Source: an uncultured Sphingomonadaceae bacterium (GTDB lineage Bacteria > Pseudomonadota > Alphaproteobacteria > Sphingomonadales > Sphingomonadaceae). From it: a stretch of DNA of 64,000 bases. A program made the position numbers and the translations under genes. Below the pieces are notes generated by a model. The model saw nothing but the letters and a program-made list of their open reading frames with translations. It did not search any database and was not told the origin of the DNA. This document shows positions 27,374 to 35,827 of this stretch, piece by piece (position 1 is the first letter of the stretch; every line of letters starts with the position of its first letter). The stretch is taken from contig CANMNF010000001.1 in assembly GCA_947499255.1 (NCBI GenBank), forward strand, positions 372,001-436,000, written 5' to 3'.

Positions 27374-27584
27374 CCGTAGCCGGAGCGAGTTGGCTGAGGA
27401 CTGGGGTATGTGGCCACGGCATTGAAGGGGTTTGGGCCACTGTCCCTAGTGGTTTAAACTGGGTCGGTCGATATCCGCTCGGTTTGTGACTCAGGCAACT
27501 AGAAGCGCGTGTTTGGCCATAAACCCGGATGCAGATGTAGGTACTCGCCAGATGGCGTGTAGCGATTAGTCCGAGGTCAAAGGT
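27374..27584. other. Intergenic gap between converging cus and CDF-methyltransferase units
   Basis: No ORF of note. A small stem CCACT-N6-AGTGG followed by TTT (27437-27455) could end transcription from the plus strand, but it is weak. Confidence 0.3.
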
Positions 27585-28004
27585 CTAATAGCGATCGCGA
27601 GTCATGTGATCATATAGGAAAAGAAGAGTTGCAAAAGCGCCTACCAAAACGCCTTCGATTGTTAGCTCTCTGATCATTCCAGTCGACACCTCAGGCCAAG
27701 CCAAGATGACTGCACCGGCACGCGCCAAGAACACGCACGCGAACAAAGAGACCGCTAGCCAAAGCCGAGAATGAAGCGGGACGCCGAATTTTTTGCCGAG
27801 AAACAAGAACAGTCCGAGACCAATTTCGCCGCCTCCGATCATTGAGCGCAGAGCAATGGCCGCGGACGGCTTTGCAGCATCGATACCGTACAAGTCCGTG
27901 AATACCTCAGGATCGGCAAACGACCAGACGCCCAAGATTAGAAGAAGTAAGCCTGAGCCTGCCACCATCACCTCTGCAACGGTCGAAATCCTCACCGCCC
28001 TCAT
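27585..28004 (-). CDS. DUF4345-like four-helix membrane protein
   Basis: 139 residues, four hydrophobic segments; VWSFADPEVFTDLYGID and ALRSMIGGGEIGLGLFLFLG resemble DUF4345 family proteins. Function unknown. Last gene of the minus-strand unit that begins with the CDF transporter at 29672; its start overlaps the preceding stop by 4 bases. Confidence 0.65.
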   Translation of the reverse strand: MRAVRISTVAEVMVAGSGLLLLILGVWSFADPEVFTDLYGIDAAKPSAAIALRSMIGGGEIGLGLFLFLGKKFGVPLHSRLWLAVSLFACVFLARAGAVILAWPEVSTGMIRELTIEGVLVGAFATLLFLYDHMTRDRY

Positions 28005-28579
28005 ACGAACCGCGCAACTGATGATTTATAGCGCCGAAATTCATCGCCATATTGTCGCTCCAGCCAGCGCTCCTCAAGGAAGGGCGCGAGCACATACAAG
28101 AGAGCCCACAACGTAAGCAGGACAGTCACACTCGACTGACCGAGGACTAGGCCCCAGCCCAAAAGACCAGCCCAAGTTGCCACGTAGACCGGGTTGCGGC
28201 TGATCGCGAACCAACCGTCTGTTACCAAGCCCTTTTTTTCACCGAATGCGTTGCGCCAACCCATTTGGAGAGTGATGCGAAGAGCTAGCCCAAAACCCAA
28301 CAAAAGAAGCAAGCCGCCTATGGCTTGTCGCGACAATCCGGTGGCATTGTTGGCTATCTGGAATTCCAGAAACGATAGGACAACGAGCGGGTAGAGAAAC
28401 AACCGGAAGAGCGCCAAGAACGTGCGATGTTGCCAGCTCTTCGGTGCCGGGGGCGGCCAGAACTCAAAGCGACCCGATAACTTGGAGAAGGCGGCAAGTG
28501 TGAAGATCGCTGACACGGCGAGAAACGACATACCGAACGCAGCGAGCGAGTAGGTGCTGGATAGTCCCAACCAAGTCAC
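28001..28579 (-). CDS. Isoprenylcysteine-carboxyl-methyltransferase-like membrane protein, copy 2
   Basis: 192 residues with about five hydrophobic segments. The C-terminal part has GWFAISRNPVYVATWAGLLG and APFLEERWLERQYGDEFRRYKSS, the R-N-P-x-Y and E-E...Y-G-x-E-F-x-x-Y motifs of the ICMT/PEMT/NnrU membrane methyltransferase superfamily (SAM-binding region). Substrate unknown in bacteria. Overlaps both neighbours by 4 bases. Confidence 0.8.
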   Translation of the reverse strand: MTWLGLSSTYSLAAFGMSFLAVSAIFTLAAFSKLSGRFEFWPPPAPKSWQHRTFLALFRLFLYPLVVLSFLEFQIANNATGLSRQAIGGLLLLLGFGLALRITLQMGWRNAFGEKKGLVTDGWFAISRNPVYVATWAGLLGWGLVLGQSSVTVLLTLWALLYVLAPFLEERWLERQYGDEFRRYKSSVARFV

Positions 28580-29028
28580 AGCCAGCGCCTCACACGTTTG
28601 CGATATTCAGCGTAATCTTGGCCAAATATCTTCCCAAGCACCTCTTCCTCCGGCTTGATCTGAAGGGCCGTGATGGAGACTACAAACAGCACGGGCCCAA
28701 TGATCGCCAAAGCATTGGCTAGGTAGAGCGCCCAAGCGAATAGTAAGAGTGCCATCCCGAGATACATCGGATTTCGCGTGAAGCGAAATAGACCAGATAC
28801 GACCAGCGTTTCCGCTTGCTCAGGCTCAAGCGGATTGACGGTTGTCTCATTCCGCGAGAAGTCCAGCACGGCAGCAAGCAAGATCGCCGAGCCGATCATT
28901 AGCAATCCGATTGCAATAAGGTTTAGCCAGTTAAGTGAGATCGAGGCTTGTGGCACTAGGGCGGCCAATGCCCAGCTTATCAGTGCAAAAATGGCGGCTT
29001 GCAGCAACGGTGGGATGCGAAGCTTCAT
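28576..29028 (-). CDS. Isoprenylcysteine-carboxyl-methyltransferase-like membrane protein, copy 1
   Basis: 150 residues, about four hydrophobic segments. Carries SGLFRFTRNPMYLGMALLLF and EEEVLGKIFGQDYAEYRKRVRRW, the same R-N-P-x-Y and E-E...Y-x-x-Y motifs as the next gene, so two related membrane methyltransferases lie side by side. Coupled to the CDF gene by a 4-base overlap. Such small ICMT-like genes are known next to metal-efflux genes, but a reaction has not been assigned to my knowledge. Confidence 0.82.
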   Translation of the reverse strand: MKLRIPPLLQAAIFALISWALAALVPQASISLNWLNLIAIGLLMIGSAILLAAVLDFSRNETTVNPLEPEQAETLVVSGLFRFTRNPMYLGMALLLFAWALYLANALAIIGPVLFVVSITALQIKPEEEVLGKIFGQDYAEYRKRVRRWL

Positions 29029-29672
29029 TTGCTCTCTCCAACTGGCGCCAGACCTACAGCGTTTCGCCAGCCACCGCTTTCCTCCAGCGCTTGGCCAATG
29101 ATTGAATAGGAGGATCGGAAGAACAGACCTGCAAGGATCGCAGCGACGATCAGGTCAGGAATGGCAGATTGCGTCACTGCAACCAAACCACCTGCTATGA
29201 TGACGCCAATATTGCCGATGGCATCATTGCGTGAGCACAGCCAAACGGAGCGCACATTGCTGTCTCCATCGCGCCAACGCAGCAGGATCACCACCGAGAA
29301 CAGATTGGCAGCCAGCGCCAAAAAACCGACCCAGCCCATGGTAGAGGCCTCAGGCGGCGTGGCATCGAAGAAACTGATCGCGGTCGAGATCAGTACGAAG
29401 ATGGCCATTGCCGAGAGGGAAAGCCCCTTGAGCAAAGCCGCCCTCGCTCTCACGATCAAGGCAGAGCCGATCACAGCCAGGCTGATCGCATAGGTTGCGG
29501 AATCTGCGGCAAAGTCCAGCGCGTCGGCTTTCAAAGCCTGCGAACCGGAAAGATACCCAGCTGCAAACTCGACCCCGAACATGATCCCATTGATGATGAT
29601 GACAGCGATCAGGGCCCGTTTGTAGGCCGGTGACACGCCGTCAAATGATTTGTTTTCGCAACATTCGCTCAT
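29025..29672 (-). CDS. Short CDF-family cation transporter (six helices, no C-terminal domain)
   Basis: 215 residues against about 300 for usual CDF proteins; the cytosolic C-terminal domain is missing. Six hydrophobic segments. Helix 2 keeps D-x3-D (ALDFAADS); in helix 5 the usual H-x3-D reads C-x3-D (WLCSRNDAIGN). The N terminus is Cys-rich (MSECCENKS). Predicted divalent metal/H+ antiporter. First gene under the MerR-type promoter at 29706-29736, divergent from the merR-like gene. Confidence 0.8.
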   Translation of the reverse strand: MSECCENKSFDGVSPAYKRALIAVIIINGIMFGVEFAAGYLSGSQALKADALDFAADSATYAISLAVIGSALIVRARAALLKGLSLSAMAIFVLISTAISFFDATPPEASTMGWVGFLALAANLFSVVILLRWRDGDSNVRSVWLCSRNDAIGNIGVIIAGGLVAVTQSAIPDLIVAAILAGLFFRSSYSIIGQALEESGGWRNAVGLAPVGESK

Positions 29673-29705
29673 TTCAAACTCGACTCATTGATTACCAATG
29701 AACCC

Positions 29706-29736
29706 ATGATACAATCTACAGCGACTGTAGAAGCAA
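29706..29736 (-). promoter_or_regulatory. MerR-type promoter with central dyad
   Basis: Read on the minus strand: TTGCTT, a 19-base spacer, then TATCAT as -35 and -10. The spacer contains a perfect dyad TCTACAG-TCG-CTGTAGA (29715-29731). An over-long 19-base spacer with a dyad between the hexamers is the hallmark of promoters twisted open by MerR regulators. It faces the CDF operon and lies just upstream of the merR-like gene. Confidence 0.75.
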
Positions 29737-29746
29737 CAACAAAAAA

Positions 29747-30205
29747 ATGGAGCGGGATTTGAAGAGCATCGGAGCCTTGTCCAAGGCTACAAATGTCAAA
29801 GTGACGACCATCCGCTACTATGAAAGCATTGGGCTACTGGCGGAGCCTGAGCGCACCGAGAGTGGTCGCCGCGTCTATGGCAAAGAGACTTTTGAGCGGC
29901 TGCGTTTCATCCGGCATGCGCGCGATCTAGGCTTCGAGATCGACGCCATTCGGGAGCTTATCGAGCTGCAATCCAGCGAGGAACAGGATTGCAGTCATGT
30001 TGATGGGATTGCACGCCGCCACCTTACCGGTGTGCGAAACCGGATTGAGCAACTTCGATCACTCGAAAACGAGCTGGAGCGGATGCTCGACCAATGTCGG
30101 GGCGGAAAGATCGAGCAGTGCGCGATCATGGAAAGCCTTGCTGATCACGAGCATTGCATCAGTGACCAGCATGAACAACTGGACATCCGCGTGCAGCCCC
30201 GGTGA
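29747..30205 (+). CDS. MerR-family metal-responsive regulator
   Basis: 152 residues. N-terminal winged helix-turn-helix SIGALSKATNVKVTTIRYYESIGLL and SGRRVYGKETFERLRFIRHARDLGF, a dimerisation helix, and Cys residues in QDCSHVD (about 84), DQCRGGKIEQCAIM (about 115-125) and HEHC near the end, matching the ligand positions of ZntR/PbrR/CadR-type sensors. Likely senses a divalent metal (Zn, Cd, Pb or Co) and activates the divergent CDF operon. Confidence 0.88.
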   Translation: MERDLKSIGALSKATNVKVTTIRYYESIGLLAEPERTESGRRVYGKETFERLRFIRHARDLGFEIDAIRELIELQSSEEQDCSHVDGIARRHLTGVRNRIEQLRSLENELERMLDQCRGGKIEQCAIMESLADHEHCISDQHEQLDIRVQPR

Positions 30206-30346
30206 TGAACATCATCAGTTGGAGCCTTGGTATCATTGAATGGCACACGAGAGTCGAAAGGGCCGACACGACCAAATTTCTTTAGTTGCTCGGTTGTTTT
30301 TCTGTTCGCCTACCGTCACACTACTGGCTCACCAAGGAGAATAATC

Positions 30347-30496
30347 ATGGCTGTAAAACATACACCCACTAATGAAGTACATAGTGGTACGAAGGGTGGC
30401 ACGACTGGCTGCGGTTTCGATACAACTGTTAATGCAGACCACTGGGTGAACACTTCCTCACGGATAACTTGCGACAAGAATGGCTGCAAAAACTAA
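30347..30496 (+). CDS. 49-residue Cys-containing small protein
   Basis: ATG with a good AAGGAGA site seven bases upstream. Product has no signal peptide or membrane helix; it is Thr/Asn/Gly-rich with three Cys residues in TGCGFDTT and TCDKNGC. It stands alone between the merR-like gene and the czc region. The strong ribosome site and the clean N terminus argue that it is translated. No family recognised; could be a small metal binder or a peptide of unknown use. Confidence 0.5.
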   Translation: MAVKHTPTNEVHSGTKGGTTGCGFDTTVNADHWVNTSSRITCDKNGCKN

Positions 30497-30630
30497 GGCG
30501 CAGAAAACGAGTCCAGCAGGACGCAGAGTTCCGCTGGCTTAGTCTGTATCCCCTGATCTCTGTCAAAGCTCGCGCGGAATTGGTCCAGCGCCGTCTAAGC
30601 TGGATTCAGCTTTTCTGCTGTCAGTGAGTC

Positions 30631-30733
30631 CAAGACGGGCAATCGCAGTCAGTACAAACAATGTCAGCGCCGTGGCCGTAACTAAGTCGCGAATAACGAC
30701 CGTTGCCAGGGGACGCTGAACCTCTGCACCCGT
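30631..30733 (-). pseudogene. Degenerate fragment of a czcA 3' end
   Basis: These 103 bases match 31470-31572 inside the nearby czcA gene at about 95 positions by my count. In the minus frame they still read TGAEVQRPLATVVI...ALTLFVL, the last membrane helix of an RND pump, with several changes (GG to RD, P to T). No complete gene surrounds it. It is the remnant of a second RND gene or of a tandem duplication; the CDF gene lies between remnant and intact copy. Confidence 0.8.
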
Positions 30734-30772
30734 TTTCACTAAGTGCGCTCATCTTTTAAATCCGCCATCTTT

Positions 30773-31387
30773 TTAGTGCTCGGTGCCTTCCTGATCATGC
30801 TTGTCCATGTGCGCATCGCGCAAGATGTCGATGCCGCCGTATAGCGCGATTCCTGCGACCGCGATGCCAACCAGCAGATCAGGCCAATTTGCGCCGGTCA
30901 GCATAACAATAGCGCCAGCTAAGATGATACCTCCGTTGGAAATGAAGTCGTTAAAGCTGAAGGTTGTGGCTGCGCGCAGATTTACGTCCTTCGCCTGCAT
31001 GTTCTGCAGCAATCGCAGACACACCAGATTGACTACGGCGGCCACCGCAGCCATCGCCATCATCATGATGCCCCCAGGTTCAGATCCCTCGAGGAAGCGC
31101 CGAATGGCGTCGGCGATGACACCACCCGCAAAAACGAGGAGCATAATGCCAGAAAAGCGTGCCGCCCCCCGCTTCCATGTCCGCGAACGGGTGAGTGCAA
31201 GTAGGCTCAGCGCATAGACGATAGCATCCGACGAATTGTCGAGTCCGTTGGCAAGCAGCGCATTGGAATCGGCAAAGTAGCCGACAGCAAAAAAGCCGAC
31301 CGCGATCGCCACGTTCAACCAAAGAACGATCCACAACGTCTTGCGCTTCTCCGGAGTATCAGGGCTGATGTTGTCGTCACCGCTCAT
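30773..31387 (-). CDS. Short CDF-family cation transporter in the czc operon
   Basis: 204 residues, six hydrophobic segments, no cytosolic C-terminal domain. Helix 2 has D-x3-D (GLDNSSDA); helix 5 reads FSFNDFISNGG where most CDF proteins have H-x3-D, so the His is absent. C-terminal tail His/Asp-rich (DAHMDKHDQEGTEH). The start overlaps the czcA stop by 4 bases, placing it in the czcCBA unit as an inner-membrane partner supplying the periplasm with metal for CzcCBA. Confidence 0.8.
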   Translation of the reverse strand: MSGDDNISPDTPEKRKTLWIVLWLNVAIAVGFFAVGYFADSNALLANGLDNSSDAIVYALSLLALTRSRTWKRGAARFSGIMLLVFAGGVIADAIRRFLEGSEPGGIMMMAMAAVAAVVNLVCLRLLQNMQAKDVNLRAATTFSFNDFISNGGIILAGAIVMLTGANWPDLLVGIAVAGIALYGGIDILRDAHMDKHDQEGTEH

Positions 31388-34300
31388 CGGGCGCTCCCCT
31401 CAGTTTGTATTCGGCTATCGACAACCTTACTCTCCTCTCTGTCACTCTCGTCGTCAGACCCGTTAAGCACAAGACGGGCAATCGCAGGCAGTACAAACAG
31501 CGTCAGCGCCGTGGCCGTAGCTAAGCCGCCAATAACGACCGTTGCCAGAGGACGCTGAACTTCTGCACCCGTACCAGTGGCGAGAGCCATCGGAACAAAG
31601 CCAAGCGCGGCCACCAGCGCTGTCATAAGAACCGGGCGCAAGCGCGCCAAAGCGCCATCAGCTATCGCTTCAATCAGCGGCATTTTGGCTTCAAGCCGCT
31701 GCCGGATTGCGGTCATCATCACCAACCCATTGAGAGTGGCAACCCCAGACAGGGCGATGAAGCCTACCGCAGCCGAAACCGAAAACGGCATACCGCGTAG
31801 GGCCAAAGCGAAGACCCCGCCCGCCAGTGCCATTGGAATAGCACTAAAGACCGCAAAGGCTGGCACCCATCCGCCGAGTGCGACGTAAAGCAGCAGGAGT
31901 ATGATCGCAAAACAGACAGGCACCACTATGGAGAGCCGAGCCTGGGCAGCTTGCAGGTTCTGATATTGCCCGCCCCATTCGATGAATGAACCCGGTGGGA
32001 GCGTCACATTGTCTTCAACCACCGCCTGGGCCTCATCCACGAAGGACCCAAGATCGCGTTCACGAACATTGGCTGAAACGATGACCAGCCTTTGCCCTTG
32101 CTCACGGCGTACTTCGGCAAGTCCATCAACGACGCGAAAATCCGCCAATTGCCGGAGCGGGATTGTGGACCCGCTATTGAGCCGGACAGGCAGCGCTCCC
32201 AGCTGATCGAAATCGTTGCGGGTTGCATCGTCCAATCGGACAACAATCTCAAACCGCCGATCACCCTCGAACACCAATCCCGCAGGACGCCCGCCAACGG
32301 CAATGGCGGCGGATTGCGCCACCTCTTCGACTGTCAGGCCGTAGCGCCCAATCGTGGCCCGATCGAACGCGATGTCGAGTGTGGGAAAGCCGGTTACCTG
32401 CTGGACGTTTACATCGCCCGCGCCATCGATCCCGCGCAGCAATGTGGCCACCTCATTGGCCGAATCGCTCAACGCAGAAAGATCATTGCCATAAAGCTTG
32501 ATCGCGACGTCCCCGCGCACGCCTGCGATAAGCTCGTTGAAGCGAAGCTCAATGGGCTGGCTGAACTCGTAATTCATGCCGATCAAACCACCGAGCGCTT
32601 CCTCCATCTCTTCGACCAGCTCATCTTTGGGAAGACTGGGATCAGGCCATTCATCGCGCGGCTTGAGAATGACGTAAGCATCCGAGATGTTTGGCGGCAT
32701 CGGGTCGGTCGCTACCTCGGCGGTGCCCGTGCGCGAGAAGATCAGTTCAACCTGCGGGAAGTCTTCCAAGCGGTCCTCAACCCCCCGTTGCATGGTCAAT
32801 GAGCGTTCCAGCGAGGTCGAGGGGATTCGGATCGACTGGACCGCCACGTCGCGCTCATCGAGCTGAGGTGTGAACTCGCTGCCAAGCGTGGTGAACACCA
32901 GCATGGAGACTGCGAACAGGCCTGCCCCAGTAGCGATTACAGGCCACGGGCGCGCGATGGCACGTGCGACCGCTGGACCATAGCGTTCCTTCGCCAGCCG
33001 CACAGGCGTCACTTCCTTCTCGGAAATCTCCTTGTTCAGAAGCACTGCGACCATCGCTGGCACGAAGGTGAGCGACAGAACGAAGGCTGAAGCGAGCGCC
33101 AACATCACGGTTATCGCCATGGGTGAGAAGGTTTTGCCTTCCACGCCGGTAAACGTCAGCAGCGGCGCATAGACCAACAGAATGATCGCCTGACCGTAAA
33201 CGGTCGGCTTGATCATTTCTCGCGCAGCAGCCTGAGATTCGGACAGGCGCTCGCGCAGTGTGAGCAAACGCCCCTCGCGCTTTTGCCGCTCAGCAAGCCT
33301 CGCAACGCTGTTCTCGACGATGATCACTGCGCCATCGACGATGAGACCAAAGTCGAGCGCACCAAGGCTCATCAGGTTGCCTGATACGCCAAGCCGGTTC
33401 ATTCCGATGGCTGCCATCAGCATGGAAACAGGAATGACGAGCGCAGCGATGATAGCGGCACGGATATTGCCGAGCATGAAGAACAACACGGCAATCACCA
33501 GCAGCGCGCCCTCGGCCAGGTTGGTTCGCACGGTGCTGATCGTCGCATCGACCAAGGCAGACCGATTGTAGACAACCTTGGCTTCCACGCCTTCCGGGAG
33601 AGAGGCCTGAACTTCTTCAAGCCGCTCCGCTGCTCCGGCGGCAACCGTGCGACTGTTCTCGCCCGCGCGCATCAAAACGGTGCCGATCACGGCTTCTTCG
33701 CCGTTCAGCGATGCAGCGCCCGTGCGCAAATCGCCGCCCACTTCCACATCGGCTATGTCACCCACGCGCACCGGAACGGCTTCGCGCGTCGTAACGACAG
33801 CTTGCCTGATGTCTTCGACACCCCCAAGTCGTGCGTCGACACGAACCAGCAAAGCCTCGCCCGCCCGGTCTACAAAATTGGCTCCTTCAGCGAGATTGGC
33901 CGCGTTCAAGGCATCGATGAGCTGTTCAAAACCGACGCCATATCCTGTCATACGGGCCGGATCGGGCTGGACTAGAAACTGCTTTTCGAAACCTCCGATG
34001 GAATCGACACCGGCAACACCGTCCACCGACCGCATGAGCGGCGCAACAATCCAATCCTGAACGGTTCGCAGATAGGCTGCTTTCTCGACCTCACTGGCAA
34101 GCCGCTCCCCGCGCTCAGTGATGAAACTTCCATCACCTTGCCACCCGGACGCGCCGACAGTCCCTGCGCCTTCGCCGCTAGGGTTCGTGTACTCGACCGA
34201 GTACATCAAAACCTCGCCCAGCCCGGTGGAGATCGGCCCCATGCTGGTTTCCGCGCCTTCGGGCAGTTCGGCTCCGATTGGAACCAATCGCTCGGAAATC

Positions 34301-34686
34301 TGCTGCCTCGCAAAGTAGATGTCGGTGCCTTCTTCGAAAATCGCAGTCACCTGGCTGAAGCCATTGCGAGAAATCGAGCGGGTCAGTTCCAGCCCTTCGA
34401 TTCCGGCCAGTCCGGTTTCAATCGGGAAGGTCACCTGCGTTTCAACCTGTTCGGGCGAAAGCGCGGGCGCGGCAGTGTTGATTTGCACCTGTGTGTTGGT
34501 GATGTCGGGAACCGCATCGATAGGCAGGCGCAGAAGGTTAAGCGCACCCCAGCCCGACACGAGCAGTGTGAGCGCAATGACCGCCCAGCGATAGCGAACC
34601 GATAGGTTTAGAATACCGGCGATCACGCCGCGCTTTTCCGACCCTTCAGCAGGCATTGCGGTTTGCGCAGATGAATCAGTGGCCAT
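31384..34686 (-). CDS. czcA: Heavy-metal RND pump CzcA (HME1/2 type)
   Basis: 1100 residues from ATG 34686 (GAGG seven bases upstream; an ATG four codons earlier has no proper spacing). Twelve membrane helices and two periplasmic loops. Helix 4 is LGALDFGLIVDGAVIIVEN, the DFG-x-x-VDGA signature of divalent-cation pumps (Zn, Co, Cd, Ni), different from the CusA-type pump at 23107. The N terminus includes PIDAVPDITNTQVQINTAAP. The gene overlaps the czcB 3' end by 11 bases. Confidence 0.95.
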   Translation of the reverse strand: MATDSSAQTAMPAEGSEKRGVIAGILNLSVRYRWAVIALTLLVSGWGALNLLRLPIDAVPDITNTQVQINTAAPALSPEQVETQVTFPIETGLAGIEGLELTRSISRNGFSQVTAIFEEGTDIYFARQQISERLVPIGAELPEGAETSMGPISTGLGEVLMYSVEYTNPSGEGAGTVGASGWQGDGSFITERGERLASEVEKAAYLRTVQDWIVAPLMRSVDGVAGVDSIGGFEKQFLVQPDPARMTGYGVGFEQLIDALNAANLAEGANFVDRAGEALLVRVDARLGGVEDIRQAVVTTREAVPVRVGDIADVEVGGDLRTGAASLNGEEAVIGTVLMRAGENSRTVAAGAAERLEEVQASLPEGVEAKVVYNRSALVDATISTVRTNLAEGALLVIAVLFFMLGNIRAAIIAALVIPVSMLMAAIGMNRLGVSGNLMSLGALDFGLIVDGAVIIVENSVARLAERQKREGRLLTLRERLSESQAAAREMIKPTVYGQAIILLVYAPLLTFTGVEGKTFSPMAITVMLALASAFVLSLTFVPAMVAVLLNKEISEKEVTPVRLAKERYGPAVARAIARPWPVIATGAGLFAVSMLVFTTLGSEFTPQLDERDVAVQSIRIPSTSLERSLTMQRGVEDRLEDFPQVELIFSRTGTAEVATDPMPPNISDAYVILKPRDEWPDPSLPKDELVEEMEEALGGLIGMNYEFSQPIELRFNELIAGVRGDVAIKLYGNDLSALSDSANEVATLLRGIDGAGDVNVQQVTGFPTLDIAFDRATIGRYGLTVEEVAQSAAIAVGGRPAGLVFEGDRRFEIVVRLDDATRNDFDQLGALPVRLNSGSTIPLRQLADFRVVDGLAEVRREQGQRLVIVSANVRERDLGSFVDEAQAVVEDNVTLPPGSFIEWGGQYQNLQAAQARLSIVVPVCFAIILLLLYVALGGWVPAFAVFSAIPMALAGGVFALALRGMPFSVSAAVGFIALSGVATLNGLVMMTAIRQRLEAKMPLIEAIADGALARLRPVLMTALVAALGFVPMALATGTGAEVQRPLATVVIGGLATATALTLFVLPAIARLVLNGSDDESDREESKVVDSRIQTEGSAR

Positions 34687-35827
34687 GACCAGCCTCATCC
34701 TTTTCGAGCTCGCCCTTCAAGAGCACGGCATTTTCTGAAGCGATGCGTTGACCTGCTTCAATGCCCGATAGGACCGTCACCATTCCGGCTGACCGGTCGC
34801 CAGTCTGGACGGGTTGAACCCTGAACCCCTCTTCGGTGCGGATGAACACAACAGTCTGGCCATCCACGGTTTGAACGGCGTCTTCGGGGACGACAATCCG
34901 ACTGGGGTCACTTTCGCCTGAACTCTGCAGTCGAACCTCAACAAACGATCCCGCCTGCAGGCCTGCCAAAGCGCGCGGCAATGGTAGAACTGCAATCACA
35001 GTCCGACTTTCGGGGTCGAGCGATTGTGTGACAGCGCGCACTTGTGCTGTGGCTGACCCCCCACCTGGCAAATCGAATGTCGCTATATCTCCGGGCCGTA
35101 TTCTCCCGATGTCGGAAGCCGGTATCGCGACTTCGATCTGCAAACCATTCGGGTTGACTACGCGGAACAATTCTTCCCCCGCGTTAACGAAAGAACCCAG
35201 CGTTGCAGGTGCTATGGTCACGCTGCCTGAGATTGGGCTGGTGACGGCGACAGAGCGCCCATCGCCGCCTACTCCGGCCGCTGATGCTGCCGCACTGGCT
35301 CGATTGAGTTCAGCGCGTGCGACTGAAAGATTGGCTTGAGCAGCCTCCAAATCCTGCCGGGCCGTGACATTCTGCTCAAACAGCCCTTGCTCGCGCTGAA
35401 AGAATGCCTGCGCCTGATTGAAGCGGGCTTGCGCCGAAGACCGGGCCGCCGCCAATGAGGCCGCTTCTGCGCTTTCTATAGTCGCAACTGTCTCGCCGCG
35501 ACGAACATTCTCGCCCAAAGACTTACGCAAGCTACGAACGACACCGGATGCGCGCGCATCAATGATCGCGATACTGTCCGGGCGTGCAGAAACGGTCGCG
35601 GGCAAAACCAGCTCCGCAGCGCCACCAAGGGTGACTTCGACAACAGAGATCTTGGCTGCCGTGATCTGTTCGGGCGAAAGCGAAATTACCCCTTCCTTGC
35701 CAGCCGAAACAGCTTCATCGCCTTGCTCTTCGTGCACATATTCATCAGGCGACGCGAATGTCCAGACGGCGAGGGCTATGGCCAACATCGCGGCAACAAC
35801 GCCAATAATTGTTTTGTTGCGGCTCAT
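34676..35827 (-). CDS. czcB: Periplasmic adaptor CzcB
   Basis: 383 residues. N-terminal anchor TIIGVVAAMLAIALAVWTF, barrel-sandwich and helical hairpin (AAARSSAQARFNQAQAFFQREQGLFEQN), lipoyl half TSPISGSVTIAPATLGSFVNAGEELF and beta-barrel to the end; C-terminal tail EAGHGH. Links CzcA to CzcC. No fused CusF domain, unlike the CusB at 21617. Overlaps czcC and czcA. Confidence 0.92.
   Translation of the reverse strand: MSRNKTIIGVVAAMLAIALAVWTFASPDEYVHEEQGDEAVSAGKEGVISLSPEQITAAKISVVEVTLGGAAELVLPATVSARPDSIAIIDARASGVVRSLRKSLGENVRRGETVATIESAEAASLAAARSSAQARFNQAQAFFQREQGLFEQNVTARQDLEAAQANLSVARAELNRASAAASAAGVGGDGRSVAVTSPISGSVTIAPATLGSFVNAGEELFRVVNPNGLQIEVAIPASDIGRIRPGDIATFDLPGGGSATAQVRAVTQSLDPESRTVIAVLPLPRALAGLQAGSFVEVRLQSSGESDPSRIVVPEDAVQTVDGQTVVFIRTEEGFRVQPVQTGDRSAGMVTVLSGIEAGQRIASENAVLLKGELEKDEAGHGH

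Noticed and set aside
27437-27455. Weak stem with TTT after the PepSY gene as terminator
   Set aside because: Five-base stem and only three Ts; not supported enough for a separate feature.
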